A stretch of DNA of 46,522 bases from Deltaproteobacteria bacterium. GTDB lineage: Bacteria > Bdellovibrionota > Bacteriovoracia > Bacteriovoracales > Bacteriovoracaceae. The stretch covers positions 1 through 46,522 of the forward strand of contig SBGE01000150.1 of assembly GCA_006226755.1 (NCBI GenBank), in the 5' to 3' direction. Positions 23,388-32,281 of the stretch are shown here, piece by piece. How positions within the stretch are numbered: the stretch's first letter is position 1; every line of letters starts with the position of its first letter. The position numbers and the translations under genes were made by a program. The notes under the pieces were generated by a model. That model was not told where the DNA came from. It saw only the letters and a list, made by a program, of their open reading frames with translations, and did not search any database.

Positions 23388-24768
23388 TTATCCTCTTCCA
23401 GAGTGGTTTGGTTGTACTGTTGAGAATTTCTCGATCTGTATTATCCTGAGAAGTATTCTCTTCTCTCCTAATATAATAATTGAATGCTGTCTTGTAAAAC
23501 CGATTCGAGTACTCAAAACGTTTAACATCATCACCGCGTTGTTCAACTTTCTTCACGAATTGATTTGCAGCTAGAAGATTGGAAGTTTCAATTCTACGGG
23601 TATACTCATGCAAATAATTCAACCTTTTTTGTAGGTCATCTTTCTTGTCTTCTCCAAGTTCCCCCCACATTCGATAGCCGTGCTCCAGGGCCAAAACATT
23701 AGGATCAGTTTCGTTGTAAAATGGAAGGCTGTAATTTTTCATCATTAATTCTCTGGCCACCATGATTGACCACGGCCTTTTAGAAAGAATTTCACCGAAT
23801 GAAAAAAGCTCAGGTTTCTCTGCCGGTCGTATTGATCTCCCCGAAACATCAATCTCCTGCCAATTTCCAACATCCATTGGATAGTTTTGATTGTTTTCAA
23901 ATCCTCTAAAGTAAAACAATCCCGCTTCGTCTTTTTGTTCAGCCAGCCCTTGCCATTCTGAAGCTCTTTGTTTGATGTAAGATCGATTTCCGAGAAGAAC
24001 AATCATCTCCACATTCAAATCATATCCGGTAAGAGTTCCGTTAGGCATAACCAGGAAATTGAAGGTTTTTTTGTCAGAAATATTCTCATTATTTTCTTTA
24101 ATCAGTTGGTTCAATCTACGAACATTTATGAGTTTGTTTTCAGAATCATCAAGTAGTGCAAATAAATTGTCTTCATTGACTTCAACTGTTCCTGAAATAG
24201 GATTGGCTTCATAAAATTCCAACGGAAGAAAGATCTGATCTGTTTCCCTGTCGGTCACTTCTTTCAGAGGAGAACGACTTCTATTCATATATACAACATT
24301 TCCACTATTCACTCGAATATGAACGAAAAATTCTTTTTTCCCAACGTTGAATTCCTTGAATGTCACACTAGTATCAGGGGAGACTCGAACCAAAGTTCCA
24401 TCCATCAAAAAAATCCAGGCGTAACTGTCACCCAAAGTTATAAGCTCATCCCCTTCTCTGATTGAAGAACGATAGTTCGTGCTATTAAAGCCACGACCTC
24501 GAAACAACCTACAGTCGCCAACACACTCAACCACTCGCCCCATGATTTCCCGAAGTCGTTTCTCCTGAAGAATGGTCTCCCATTTAGGGACTTCGTCTTT
24601 CAATTTGCTGGCCTTTTTCCAGTAATCAAAATTCAGCCAATCGCTTGGCTCCAAGGATTCCCAACGAGTCATGCTGCGCTTCTGATCCTTGAAGTAGACA
24701 TCCGAAGCCGCCCTGAGATTCAGGTTCACCATGATCAGGATAATCAGAGTTGAAATAAGTTTATTCAT
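23374..24768 (-). CDS. Secreted FecR-domain protein
   Basis: 464 aa. Signal peptide is about 1-20 (NLRA before ASD). A FecR-like beta domain at about 77-170 includes SSIREGDELITLGDSYAWI and GTLVRVSPDTSVTFKE; such domains sense or display rather than catalyse. The remainder is charged and probably helical, with LEHGYRMWGELGEDKKDDLQ and a Tyr/Arg-rich C-terminus. No TonB-type or sigma-factor partner is nearby. No good Shine-Dalgarno before the ATG. First gene of its unit. Confidence 0.82.
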   Translation of the reverse strand: MNKLISTLIILIMVNLNLRAASDVYFKDQKRSMTRWESLEPSDWLNFDYWKKASKLKDEVPKWETILQEKRLREIMGRVVECVGDCRLFRGRGFNSTNYRSSIREGDELITLGDSYAWIFLMDGTLVRVSPDTSVTFKEFNVGKKEFFVHIRVNSGNVVYMNRSRSPLKEVTDRETDQIFLPLEFYEANPISGTVEVNEDNLFALLDDSENKLINVRRLNQLIKENNENISDKKTFNFLVMPNGTLTGYDLNVEMIVLLGNRSYIKQRASEWQGLAEQKDEAGLFYFRGFENNQNYPMDVGNWQEIDVSGRSIRPAEKPELFSFGEILSKRPWSIMVARELMMKNYSLPFYNETDPNVLALEHGYRMWGELGEDKKDDLQKRLNYLHEYTRRIETSNLLAANQFVKKVEQRGDDVKRFEYSNRFYKTAFNYYIRREENTSQDNTDREILNSTTKPLWKRINGIR

Positions 24769-24938
24769 AGATGACTTTTCGGAGGGTTATCTCTTTTGAC
24801 TAAAAGCCTCGGGATTGTTCGACACAGAGGGGAAAAAATCTCCAAAAAGCCCTTGAATTCCAGCCGTTAGCCCTTACCATATTCTGCTAAAGGTGCTACA
24901 TTGCGCGCTTGCTATAAAGGTATAAAAGGGGAACACCA

Positions 24939-27900
24939 GTGACGGACCAAAAGCAAACAACGACGGAAGCCAATTCAGAGCAGTTTTCCTTCGTGGAAAC
25001 TGAGCTTAAAACTCTTGATTTTTGGAAAACCAAGGACATTTTTAAAAAGTCTCTTGAGAAAACCAAAAGTGGGAAGCCGTACATTTTTTACGATGGTCCT
25101 CCATTTGCCACAGGTCTTCCTCACCATGGACACCTGGTGGCCTCGACTTTAAAAGACATCATCCCACGTTACTTCACCATGAAAGGGCGTTACGTTGAAA
25201 GACGTTTCGGTTGGGATTGTCACGGTCTTCCGATCGAACACGAAATCGACAAGAAACTTGGCATGTCAGCTCAAGACGCCGTCGCCAAACTTGGGATCAA
25301 AGGCTACAACGATGAATGCCGTGGAATCGTTGATCGCTATACTACTGAGTGGGAAAAAACAATTTCCCGTCTCGGTCGTTGGGTTGATTTTGAAAACGAC
25401 TACAAAACCATGGACACTTCATTCATGCAGTCGGTGTGGTGGGTTTTCAAACAACTTTGGGACAAAAACCTCATTTATCAAGGGACACGAGTCGTACCTT
25501 TTTCAACGGCGTTAGGAACTGTTCTTTCAAACTTCGAAGCTGGACAGAACTATCAAGACGTTCAAGATCCGGCGGTAACAGTTCTTTTCAAATTGAAAGA
25601 TGAAGATGCTTATATCGCTGCTTGGACCACTACACCTTGGACACTTCCATCCAACTTATGCCTATGTGCTGGTGCAGATATCGATTATCTGAAGGTTAAA
25701 GATGAAGATCTTGGAAAAGTTTTCTATATCGCCAAAGACAGACTTGAAGCTTACTCCAAGAAAAGAAACTTCACGACACTTGAAGAACTCAAGGGAAGTT
25801 CACTTAAAGGTAAGCGTTATGAACCTCTCTTCAATTATTTTGCAGGCCTTGAAAGTGAAGGTGCTTTCCAAGTATTGAATGACGACTATGTCACAACTGA
25901 TGCCGGTACAGGTGTTGTTCATATCGCCCCTGGTTTTGGTGAAGACGACAACAGAGTGATGAAAGAAGCCGGTATGGCCGAAGTATTCGCTTGTCCAGTG
26001 GATGATGCAGGCAAATTCACCAAAGAAGTTTCTGACTATGTTGGCGTCCATGTGAAAGAAGCTGACAAAGAAATCATCAAAAGACTCAAAGACGAAGGGA
26101 AACTTTACGAGCAAGGTGTTCTGGTTCACAGTTACCCATTCTGTTACCGTTCAGATACTCCTTTGATCTATAAAGCAATTCCATCTTGGTATGTGAAAGT
26201 CGAAGAGATCAAAGAAAGACTTCTTGCTTCGAATGCCCAAATCAACTGGGTCCCTGATCACATCAAAGACGGACGTTTTGGAAAGTGGCTTGAAGGTGCA
26301 AGGGACTGGTCAATTTCCAGAAACAGAATCTGGGGAACACCTCTTCCGATCTGGCAAAATGATGAGACAGGAAACTTCATCTGTATTGGTTCAATCGAAG
26401 AATTGAAAAAATATACAGGTGTTGTGGTTGATGATCTTCATAGAGAAAATGTCGACGTCCTTGACTTCAAAGTTGATGGAGAGGAAGGAACATATAAGAG
26501 AATCACTGAAGTTCTCGACTGTTGGTTTGAGTCTGGTTCCATGCCGTACGCTCAACTTCACTACCCATTTGAGAATCAGGAAGTTTTTAAAGAAGGTTTT
26601 CCTGCTGAGTTTATTGCCGAAGGTCTCGATCAGACCAGAGGTTGGTTTTATACTCTGACAATTCTTTCGACTGCTCTTTTTGACAAGCCAGCGTTCAAAA
26701 ACGTTATCGTTAACGGGATGGTTCTCGCTGAAGACGGAAAGAAAATGTCCAAGCGTTTAAAGAACTATACTCCACCTGATGAGTTGATGGCCTCTTATGG
26801 TGCTGATGCCCTAAGACTTTATTTGATCAACTCAGGTCTTGTGAAAGCAGAAGAACAAAGATTTACTGATAGCGGTGTTAAAGACATGACCAGAAGAGCT
26901 CTTCTTCCGTGGTATAACGCTTTCAAATTTTTCTCTACTTATGCACAAGTTGATGGTTGGAATACAAAAGATCATTTCAGAAGAGGCGATAACATCCTCG
27001 ACAGATGGATTCTTTCAAACCTACAGACTTTGAAGAAAAACATCGCTACAGAAATGGAAGCATACAAGCTTTATAACGTGGTTCCTGCACTCTTTACTTT
27101 CATTGAAGATTTGACCAATTGGTACATCCGTCTCAACAGATCACGATTCTGGGGAGAAGGAATGAGCGAAGATAAAATGGCTGCCTATTCAACTCTATTC
27201 ACAGCAGTGAAGGAATTGTCGCAATCAATGGCTCCATTCTCTCCTTACCTATCTGAATATGTTTATCAGGAACTTGGCCAATTTGAAGGAGCCGACAGAG
27301 AAGAATCTGTTCACCTCTGTGATTACCCAATGTCAGATGAAACTTTGGTGAACCCACTTCTTGAAGACGCTGTAGGAAGACTTCAACAATTGATTCTTCT
27401 TGGACGTCAAAAAAGAAATCAGGTTCAAATCAAAGTCAAAACTCCAATGGCAAGACTGAGTGTCATTCATCATGATCAAAAGATTCTTGATGAAATCAAA
27501 AAACTTGAAGACTACATCAAGACGGAACTTAACGTGAAAACTGTTGAGTACAGCACTGAGGAAGGCAAATATATTGATTTTTATGCCAAACCAAATGCTC
27601 CTGTTCTAGGTAAACAGCTTGGAAAAGAGTTTGGAAAGTTCACGAAGCTGATTAAAGAACTCAGCAGTGACCAACTCACAAAGATGGAAGCTGAAGGTTC
27701 TATCGAAATCGAAGGGCGTACTTTCCAAAATACAGACATCCTTCTTTTCAGAGAGGCAAAAGAGGGAACTCAGGCCCTCTCTAACAGGTACATCTCCATC
27801 GACATGGACTGCAACCTGACGGATGAACTTGTGGCCGAAGGTTTGGCGAGAGAAGTAGTGAATAGAATCCAAAAAACCAGAAAAGATCTGAACTTCAACG

Positions 27901-28082
27901 TAGAAGATCGAATCAAAGTGGTCTTTTCAGGTTCTGACGATCTGGTTGAGGCCATCAAGGCACACAAAGATTATATCTCTGGTGAGACCCTTGCGGTGGC
28001 GCTTGAAATGGGATCTCCAAATGAGGCGATCAATTTCAAAGTTGAAAAACACGATCTCAATCTCGAAATTACAAGAGTTTAA
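24939..28082 (+). CDS. ileS: Isoleucyl-tRNA synthetase, eukaryotic-type
   Basis: 1047 aa class I synthetase that charges tRNA-Ile. ATP-site motif HHGH is at 62-65 and KMSKR at 602-606. The editing domain (starting near 190) and the WFYTLTILSTALF block before KMSKS are clear. The length, the absence of a C-terminal Cys4 zinc finger and the PPFATGLPHHGHL wording place it in the eukaryote-like clade (IleS2), many of whose bacterial members tolerate mupirocin. Start is GTG at 24939 with AAGGGG upstream. Divergent from the FecR gene. Confidence 0.96.
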   Translation: MTDQKQTTTEANSEQFSFVETELKTLDFWKTKDIFKKSLEKTKSGKPYIFYDGPPFATGLPHHGHLVASTLKDIIPRYFTMKGRYVERRFGWDCHGLPIEHEIDKKLGMSAQDAVAKLGIKGYNDECRGIVDRYTTEWEKTISRLGRWVDFENDYKTMDTSFMQSVWWVFKQLWDKNLIYQGTRVVPFSTALGTVLSNFEAGQNYQDVQDPAVTVLFKLKDEDAYIAAWTTTPWTLPSNLCLCAGADIDYLKVKDEDLGKVFYIAKDRLEAYSKKRNFTTLEELKGSSLKGKRYEPLFNYFAGLESEGAFQVLNDDYVTTDAGTGVVHIAPGFGEDDNRVMKEAGMAEVFACPVDDAGKFTKEVSDYVGVHVKEADKEIIKRLKDEGKLYEQGVLVHSYPFCYRSDTPLIYKAIPSWYVKVEEIKERLLASNAQINWVPDHIKDGRFGKWLEGARDWSISRNRIWGTPLPIWQNDETGNFICIGSIEELKKYTGVVVDDLHRENVDVLDFKVDGEEGTYKRITEVLDCWFESGSMPYAQLHYPFENQEVFKEGFPAEFIAEGLDQTRGWFYTLTILSTALFDKPAFKNVIVNGMVLAEDGKKMSKRLKNYTPPDELMASYGADALRLYLINSGLVKAEEQRFTDSGVKDMTRRALLPWYNAFKFFSTYAQVDGWNTKDHFRRGDNILDRWILSNLQTLKKNIATEMEAYKLYNVVPALFTFIEDLTNWYIRLNRSRFWGEGMSEDKMAAYSTLFTAVKELSQSMAPFSPYLSEYVYQELGQFEGADREESVHLCDYPMSDETLVNPLLEDAVGRLQQLILLGRQKRNQVQIKVKTPMARLSVIHHDQKILDEIKKLEDYIKTELNVKTVEYSTEEGKYIDFYAKPNAPVLGKQLGKEFGKFTKLIKELSSDQLTKMEAEGSIEIEGRTFQNTDILLFREAKEGTQALSNRYISIDMDCNLTDELVAEGLAREVVNRIQKTRKDLNFNVEDRIKVVFSGSDDLVEAIKAHKDYISGETLAVALEMGSPNEAINFKVEKHDLNLEITRV

Positions 28083-28085
28083 CTC

Positions 28086-28125
28086 TCCGGCTAAATCTTT
28101 ATGGTTTGGCCGGAATTCCTTAATT
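28086..28125 (+). terminator. Terminator-like hairpin after ileS
   Basis: TCCGGCTAAA (28086-28095) pairs with TTTGGCCGGA (28105-28114) with one G-U pair. Downstream is ATTCCTTAATTTC, T-rich but not a clean run, so termination may be incomplete. Confidence 0.5.
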
Positions 28126-28131
28126 TCATTG

Positions 28132-28137
28132 TATAAT
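28132..28137 (+). promoter_or_regulatory. Perfect TATAAT -10 element before the 28184 gene
   Basis: TATAAT lies 46 bases before the ATG at 28184. No good -35 at normal spacing is visible (the best, TTGGCC, is 20 bases away), so it may need an activator. Confidence 0.4.
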
Positions 28138-28183
28138 AGTCCGATATGTAAATACTTATTCAACCTCTCATCAAGGATGAACA

Positions 28184-28735
28184 ATGTCTGCATTTGTTAA
28201 AGGAACTATTGAATTTATCTCCTCTGATCATCATAGCAAGTACAGCTATAAATTGACCCCCAGAGAACATGAAATGGCCGACACCTTAATGGTGAACTTT
28301 AAAAAATATGGCTTCAATCCTGATGAGAAAAAGACCTTATGCCAGACGTCCAGAAAGAATATTCTAAGCTTTACTAACCTAGAAGCTGATGACCTCTACA
28401 CTCAGGCCATGGCACTTGTGAGAAGAGCAAAAAGAATCAACTCCAAGAAAGTAGAAATAAAGGCCGAAGGACAAGGTGCCTTCATTTGCTTAGTGGCCAT
28501 TTACTCCGGAGAACTTCCTCCAAATAAGCAGTATTTCTTCACTTTGAATTCAGTTCCTCTGAAACTTATGAAGAAAGAATTTCTAAAAAAGAAATCAAAA
28601 CCGGGTTCAGTGAATATCGATTTGCGCTATACCAAAGACTGTTGGCTGACTCCCTTGCAGAGTCTCCACCAATGTCCGAGGTTTCTAGACATCTACGACG
28701 ACAGTCAATTCGATAATTGGGTTGATGCCGCCTGA
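28184..28735 (+). CDS. Hypothetical cytoplasmic protein
   Basis: 183 aa with no recognised family, no signal peptide and no membrane segment. The middle is Lys-rich with RRAKRINSKKVEIKAEGQG, and a Cys/Trp-containing C-terminus follows (KDCWLTPLQSLHQCPRF). AAGGA lies six bases before the ATG. Placed between ileS and a secreted protein gene with its own -10 element upstream; nothing in the context suggests a role. Confidence 0.72.
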   Translation: MSAFVKGTIEFISSDHHSKYSYKLTPREHEMADTLMVNFKKYGFNPDEKKTLCQTSRKNILSFTNLEADDLYTQAMALVRRAKRINSKKVEIKAEGQGAFICLVAIYSGELPPNKQYFFTLNSVPLKLMKKEFLKKKSKPGSVNIDLRYTKDCWLTPLQSLHQCPRFLDIYDDSQFDNWVDAA

Positions 28736-28751
28736 CAAAGGCAACCCATCG

Positions 28752-28780
28752 TTGACAGCCTCCAATTCAGAACCGATCAT
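28752..28780 (+). promoter_or_regulatory. Promoter immediately before the 28787 GTG
   Basis: TTGACA (28752-28757) and GATCAT (28775-28780) are exactly 17 bases apart. Transcription would start about 28787, on the GTG itself, which would give a leaderless mRNA. Confidence 0.45.
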
Positions 28781-28786
28781 TAGAGA

Positions 28787-29647
28787 GTGAAAGTCATTCT
28801 CGCTACCCTATTTATGCTGTTCTCAACGACATCTTCTGCCAACACAGCTGGAGAAATGAGTGTCAGTTATCCTTATTTTCATTTGAAAAAAGAAGACATC
28901 GATATCAATCGAGCTGTTTTTCTCAGATATGTACGACCACAGCTCAAATCCATTGTGAAAGAATATTTTCACATTCTAAAAAAACTTGAACCTTCACAAG
29001 AAAACCTCATTGAGCTTTGGTCGAATGTTCAAACTCTGAATGATCTCTGGGTAAAATGGAAACTTGAGTGTCCTGTCAGTAGTGAAGAAGTTTGTCGAGA
29101 TACACTTAAAGAAATCTACAAAGAATCGAGAAAACTCGACTTGGTGACACTCGACTTCCATAAGAATCATCTGGGCTACAGGGGAAGAAGTGGTGATTAC
29201 ATAGACAATGTTATCAAGCTCTCCAACAGTCTGGATAATATTCACAATATGAATTACAGAGTTATGCATATTATTGAAGAGGCCATGCTGATCAGAGGAA
29301 CTCCCTATAATCCAAACGCACTCGTCAATGAATCGCTAACCTCTCTTTTGCACGAAATGTTGGTTGACTCTGAACTGATCCTCTCTTCTCTCCTTGAAAA
29401 GGATTTTCGTCCCATTTTTGATTTGGTTTGGGCAAGTTTCATCAAGAGAATTGAAAGACAAATTTTATTCAAAGACGACAAAGATTTCCTAGTAGAACAT
29501 CTTGGAAACTTGAATCTTGCTTGGAATACTTTTCACATGAAAGTCAGCAAATCTGATCTGAGACTTCCTAAGGCCCAACTTCAAATTGTGACTATCATGC
29601 ACAATCGTTGGAACTCTGTTTTGAAAGTCATGCTCCGTCGAAACTAA
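28787..29647 (+). CDS. Secreted hypothetical protein
   Basis: 286 aa. A signal peptide (VKVILATLFMLFSTTSSANT) is followed by an almost entirely helical mature protein with amphipathic stretches and one closely spaced Cys pair (ECPVSSEEVC). GTG start; there is no convincing ribosome site, and the promoter position suggests a leaderless transcript. No family recognised. Confidence 0.75.
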   Translation: MKVILATLFMLFSTTSSANTAGEMSVSYPYFHLKKEDIDINRAVFLRYVRPQLKSIVKEYFHILKKLEPSQENLIELWSNVQTLNDLWVKWKLECPVSSEEVCRDTLKEIYKESRKLDLVTLDFHKNHLGYRGRSGDYIDNVIKLSNSLDNIHNMNYRVMHIIEEAMLIRGTPYNPNALVNESLTSLLHEMLVDSELILSSLLEKDFRPIFDLVWASFIKRIERQILFKDDKDFLVEHLGNLNLAWNTFHMKVSKSDLRLPKAQLQIVTIMHNRWNSVLKVMLRRN

Positions 29648-29660
29648 TTTCACATTCTAA

Positions 29661-29697
29661 TTCTAAAAATAAAAGGCCCAGCATAAAGCCGGGCCTT
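29661..29697 (-). terminator. Intrinsic terminator of rpsU
   Basis: AAGGCCC (29673-29679) pairs with GGGCCTT (29691-29697), with an inner GC/GC stem. On the minus strand it is followed by TTTTATTTTT. It may also slow plus-strand transcription from the 28787 gene, but the U run favours rpsU. Confidence 0.82.
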
Positions 29698-29735
29698 GAT
29701 AGTCTTTTGCTTTTGATAAAGAACTAAAATCTAAA

Positions 29736-29963
29736 TTAGATTTTACCACCTCTTCTTGAACGGAAAGATGTCTTAGCTCTTCTCTTGGCTGCTGCGGCAG
29801 TTTTTTCTTTCATAAGAACAGAAGGTTTTTTGTATTCTTGCCTTTTTCTGTACTCACGTACAACACCGTAGGACTCACAAAGTCTCTTAAACTTTTTTAG
29901 AGATCTTTCAACACCAAGTTTGTCATCAACTTTGATATAGACTGAAGATTTTTGAGTCGTCAT
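29736..29963 (-). CDS. rpsU: 30S ribosomal protein bS21
   Basis: 75 aa, highly basic. VYIKVDDKLGVERSLKKFKR, then ESYGVVREYRKRQEYKKPS, match bS21, which binds the 30S platform near the mRNA exit. I use the ATG at 29963 because the strong GGAAGGGGGTG site lies nine bases upstream; an ATG at 29996 would bury that site in the coding region. A terminator follows. Divergent from rarA. Confidence 0.93.
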   Translation of the reverse strand: MTTQKSSVYIKVDDKLGVERSLKKFKRLCESYGVVREYRKRQEYKKPSVLMKEKTAAAAKRRAKTSFRSRRGGKI

Positions 29964-30104
29964 AACGGAATTCACCCCCTTCCAAGCAGCATTCAAAAAG
30001 CTCCTTTAACGAAGCTTGTTTTAGTGATAAAAAGTTCACCTAACTTACGGGAGCCAGTGCTAGAAGTCAATTCAGACGTTTAGCTCTTTTGAGGTCAGTT
30101 AACT

Positions 30105-31394
30105 ATGCAAAATCAGATGGGTTTATTCGACAGTGAAACGCCAAAAGCGGTCAAATCAGAGACCATCTCTTCGAAATCGCCTTTGGCCTATCGCATAAGG
30201 CCTAATTCAATTGAAGATTACTTCGGACAAGAAGAAGTTTTTAAACGCTACCCTAGACTTAAAGACGGCCATTTTCAAAACCTGATTTTGTGGGGACCTC
30301 CTGGTGTTGGTAAAACAACTCTTGCTCAAATCATTGCTAATAAAAGTGGAAAAGAACTTTATCGCTTCAATGCGGTACTTGGTGGTGTAGCCGATCTTAA
30401 AAAACTCATCTCGTCTGCGATGGAGATGAAAGAAAAACACGCTATTGAATCCATCATCTTCATTGATGAAATTCATCGCTTCAACAAGGCCCAGCAAGAT
30501 GCCCTTTTACCGTACGTGGAAAAAGGTGACTTTGGTTTGATAGGAGCGACGACAGAAAATCCAAGATCGAGTATCAACCGCGCCCTACTTTCTCGAGTAG
30601 GAATTGTTGAACTTAAGGCACTGACTCAGGAAAATATCAAAAGTATTCTTGAAAGAGCTCTAGAAAAACTTTCAATCAAAGTGAGTGAAGAAGTACTCGA
30701 CTTCATTTCTGATCATTCTTCAGGAGATGCCAGACGAGCACTCAACATGCTTGAGATTGTTGAAAAGGAATATGCTCTTTCCGGAGAAGAAATGGCATTT
30801 GATCAACTCAAGGCCCAAATTCTCGAGAACGCTAGAAATTACGATAGAAATCAAGACAGACATTACGATGTTATCTCTGCTTTTATCAAATCAATGAGAG
30901 GCAGTGATCCCGATGCGGCTATTACATGGCTAGCCGTTATGCTTGATGGTGGAGAAGATCCAGTTTTCATTGCTAGACGTCTGGTGATCTTTGCTTCTGA
31001 AGATGTAGGGAACGCCGACCCAAGTGCGCTTCCTCTTGCCGTGGCAGCGCTGTCTGCTGTTCAAAGTATTGGCATGCCAGAAGCCAGAATTAATCTGGCC
31101 CAAGCTGTGACATATCTGGCAGCCACAGTGAAATCCAATGCTGCTTATCAGGCCATTGGTTCTGCAATGAGCTGGGTTACAGAACAAAGTACGGTTGAAG
31201 TACCCGATCATCTCAAAAATTTTCCACCACAAGGAAGCAAGAAATATCTCTATCCTCATTCTTACGAAGGACATTTCGTTCCTCAAGATTATGTGAAGAC
31301 AAAAGACAAACAAGTCTTTTACGAACCGACTGAAATTGGTAGAGAAAAAAATATCAGAGAGAGACTTAAAGGACTGTGGCCAGATCGTTACTGA
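30105..31394 (+). CDS. rarA: Replication-associated recombination protein A
   Basis: 429 aa AAA+ protein (RarA/MgsA) that acts at stalled replication forks. Walker A GPPGVGKTT is at 64-72, Walker B IIFIDEIHR has D121 and E122, and sensor 1 reads GATTENP. The C-terminal MgsA region contains DPDAAITWLAVMLDGGEDP and ASEDVGNADPSALP. Normal length. GAGG lies eleven bases before the ATG. Its 3' end overlaps the convergent LysM gene by seven bases. Confidence 0.95.
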   Translation: MQNQMGLFDSETPKAVKSETISSKSPLAYRIRPNSIEDYFGQEEVFKRYPRLKDGHFQNLILWGPPGVGKTTLAQIIANKSGKELYRFNAVLGGVADLKKLISSAMEMKEKHAIESIIFIDEIHRFNKAQQDALLPYVEKGDFGLIGATTENPRSSINRALLSRVGIVELKALTQENIKSILERALEKLSIKVSEEVLDFISDHSSGDARRALNMLEIVEKEYALSGEEMAFDQLKAQILENARNYDRNQDRHYDVISAFIKSMRGSDPDAAITWLAVMLDGGEDPVFIARRLVIFASEDVGNADPSALPLAVAALSAVQSIGMPEARINLAQAVTYLAATVKSNAAYQAIGSAMSWVTEQSTVEVPDHLKNFPPQGSKKYLYPHSYEGHFVPQDYVKTKDKQVFYEPTEIGREKNIRERLKGLWPDRY

Positions 31395-32065
31395 AGATCG
31401 TTTTTTGTAGCAGGAACCGCTTGGTCTTCATGTTGAACAAAAACGGGTCTGGTATCGACTGAAGATGGTTTTCTTCCCTTGTAATACTTCTTGTCCATAT
31501 AGAACAAAGTAAACCCAGGAAATATAAGACTTGGATCTCGAACGACTCTTTTGTTGTTCTCATACAAGAAGGGCCAATAGCGAACTTTATTATAGAGTTT
31601 TTTGGAGATGTGTCCTAATGTTTCATTTCTTGAAATCAAATAGGCCTTACCTTGAGGTAGAGCGAATTTATTATCAGTAGGCTTGTAATAAATTTTTGTT
31701 CCGGCCTTGATTTTATTTCCAAGCACTACGTTTTCGTTCCAATCTTTAATGTCTTTCCATTTTCTATAGTCGCCATAAATCTTGAAGGCCACCAACATCA
31801 ACGTATCATTTTTTTGAACTTCGTATTCGAGATAATAATCAGTAAGAACATCAACATTCTTATCAGTGATTTCAACAGAAGCCAGCTCTCTTGAATTTTC
31901 TTCGAGACTCTCACCGACTTCTTTCATGATCTTGTCATCAATGGGTTTCCAATTTTTGACACCCGTCAGGTCGATATTATCCACCACCAGGTTATTGCCC
32001 TGATCATTTCCGCCGCAAGATATGAATGTGGCGCCCATTAAGAGCAAAAGAAGACAGTTCTTCAT
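31388..32065 (-). CDS. Lipoprotein with two LysM-type domains
   Basis: 225 aa. Lipobox FISC with Cys17. After an acidic linker come two LysM-like modules: one around EVQKNDTLMLVAFKIYGD to AGTKIYYKP, the second around LISRNETLGHISKKLYN to FPGFTLFYMD. LysM binds peptidoglycan glycan, so the protein probably links the outer or inner membrane to the cell wall. No catalytic domain, so it is likely structural or an adaptor. Divergent from the giant lipoprotein gene with which it shares a 216-base control region. Confidence 0.85.
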   Translation of the reverse strand: MKNCLLLLLMGATFISCGGNDQGNNLVVDNIDLTGVKNWKPIDDKIMKEVGESLEENSRELASVEITDKNVDVLTDYYLEYEVQKNDTLMLVAFKIYGDYRKWKDIKDWNENVVLGNKIKAGTKIYYKPTDNKFALPQGKAYLISRNETLGHISKKLYNKVRYWPFLYENNKRVVRDPSLIFPGFTLFYMDKKYYKGRKPSSVDTRPVFVQHEDQAVPATKNDLQ

Positions 32066-32115
32066 AATCAGCTAATCGGTTGAGATCTTCCAATAGTTTA
32101 GCACGACACTCGGGT

Positions 32116-32132
32116 ATCAATATTGATCAATA
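32116..32132. promoter_or_regulatory. Overlapping palindromes in the LysM/giant lipoprotein control region
   Basis: ATCAATATTGAT (32116-32127) and TATTGATCAATA (32121-32132) are both perfect palindromes and overlap by seven bases. TTGATC within them could serve as a -35 with TAGGAT 18 bases on. An operator shared by the divergent genes is possible. Confidence 0.35.
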
Positions 32133-32281
32133 AAATCAGTGCTTTATAGGATAAGTTCCACTGACTGTTTTTCGTGTCAGATAATTCTTAAATATAGAGA
32201 AGAGAGGGTATCTAACTTACCGTAAATACATAAATCTTAGATTCAACTTTATAATTGAGTGACCCGATAGGTTATTGAATT

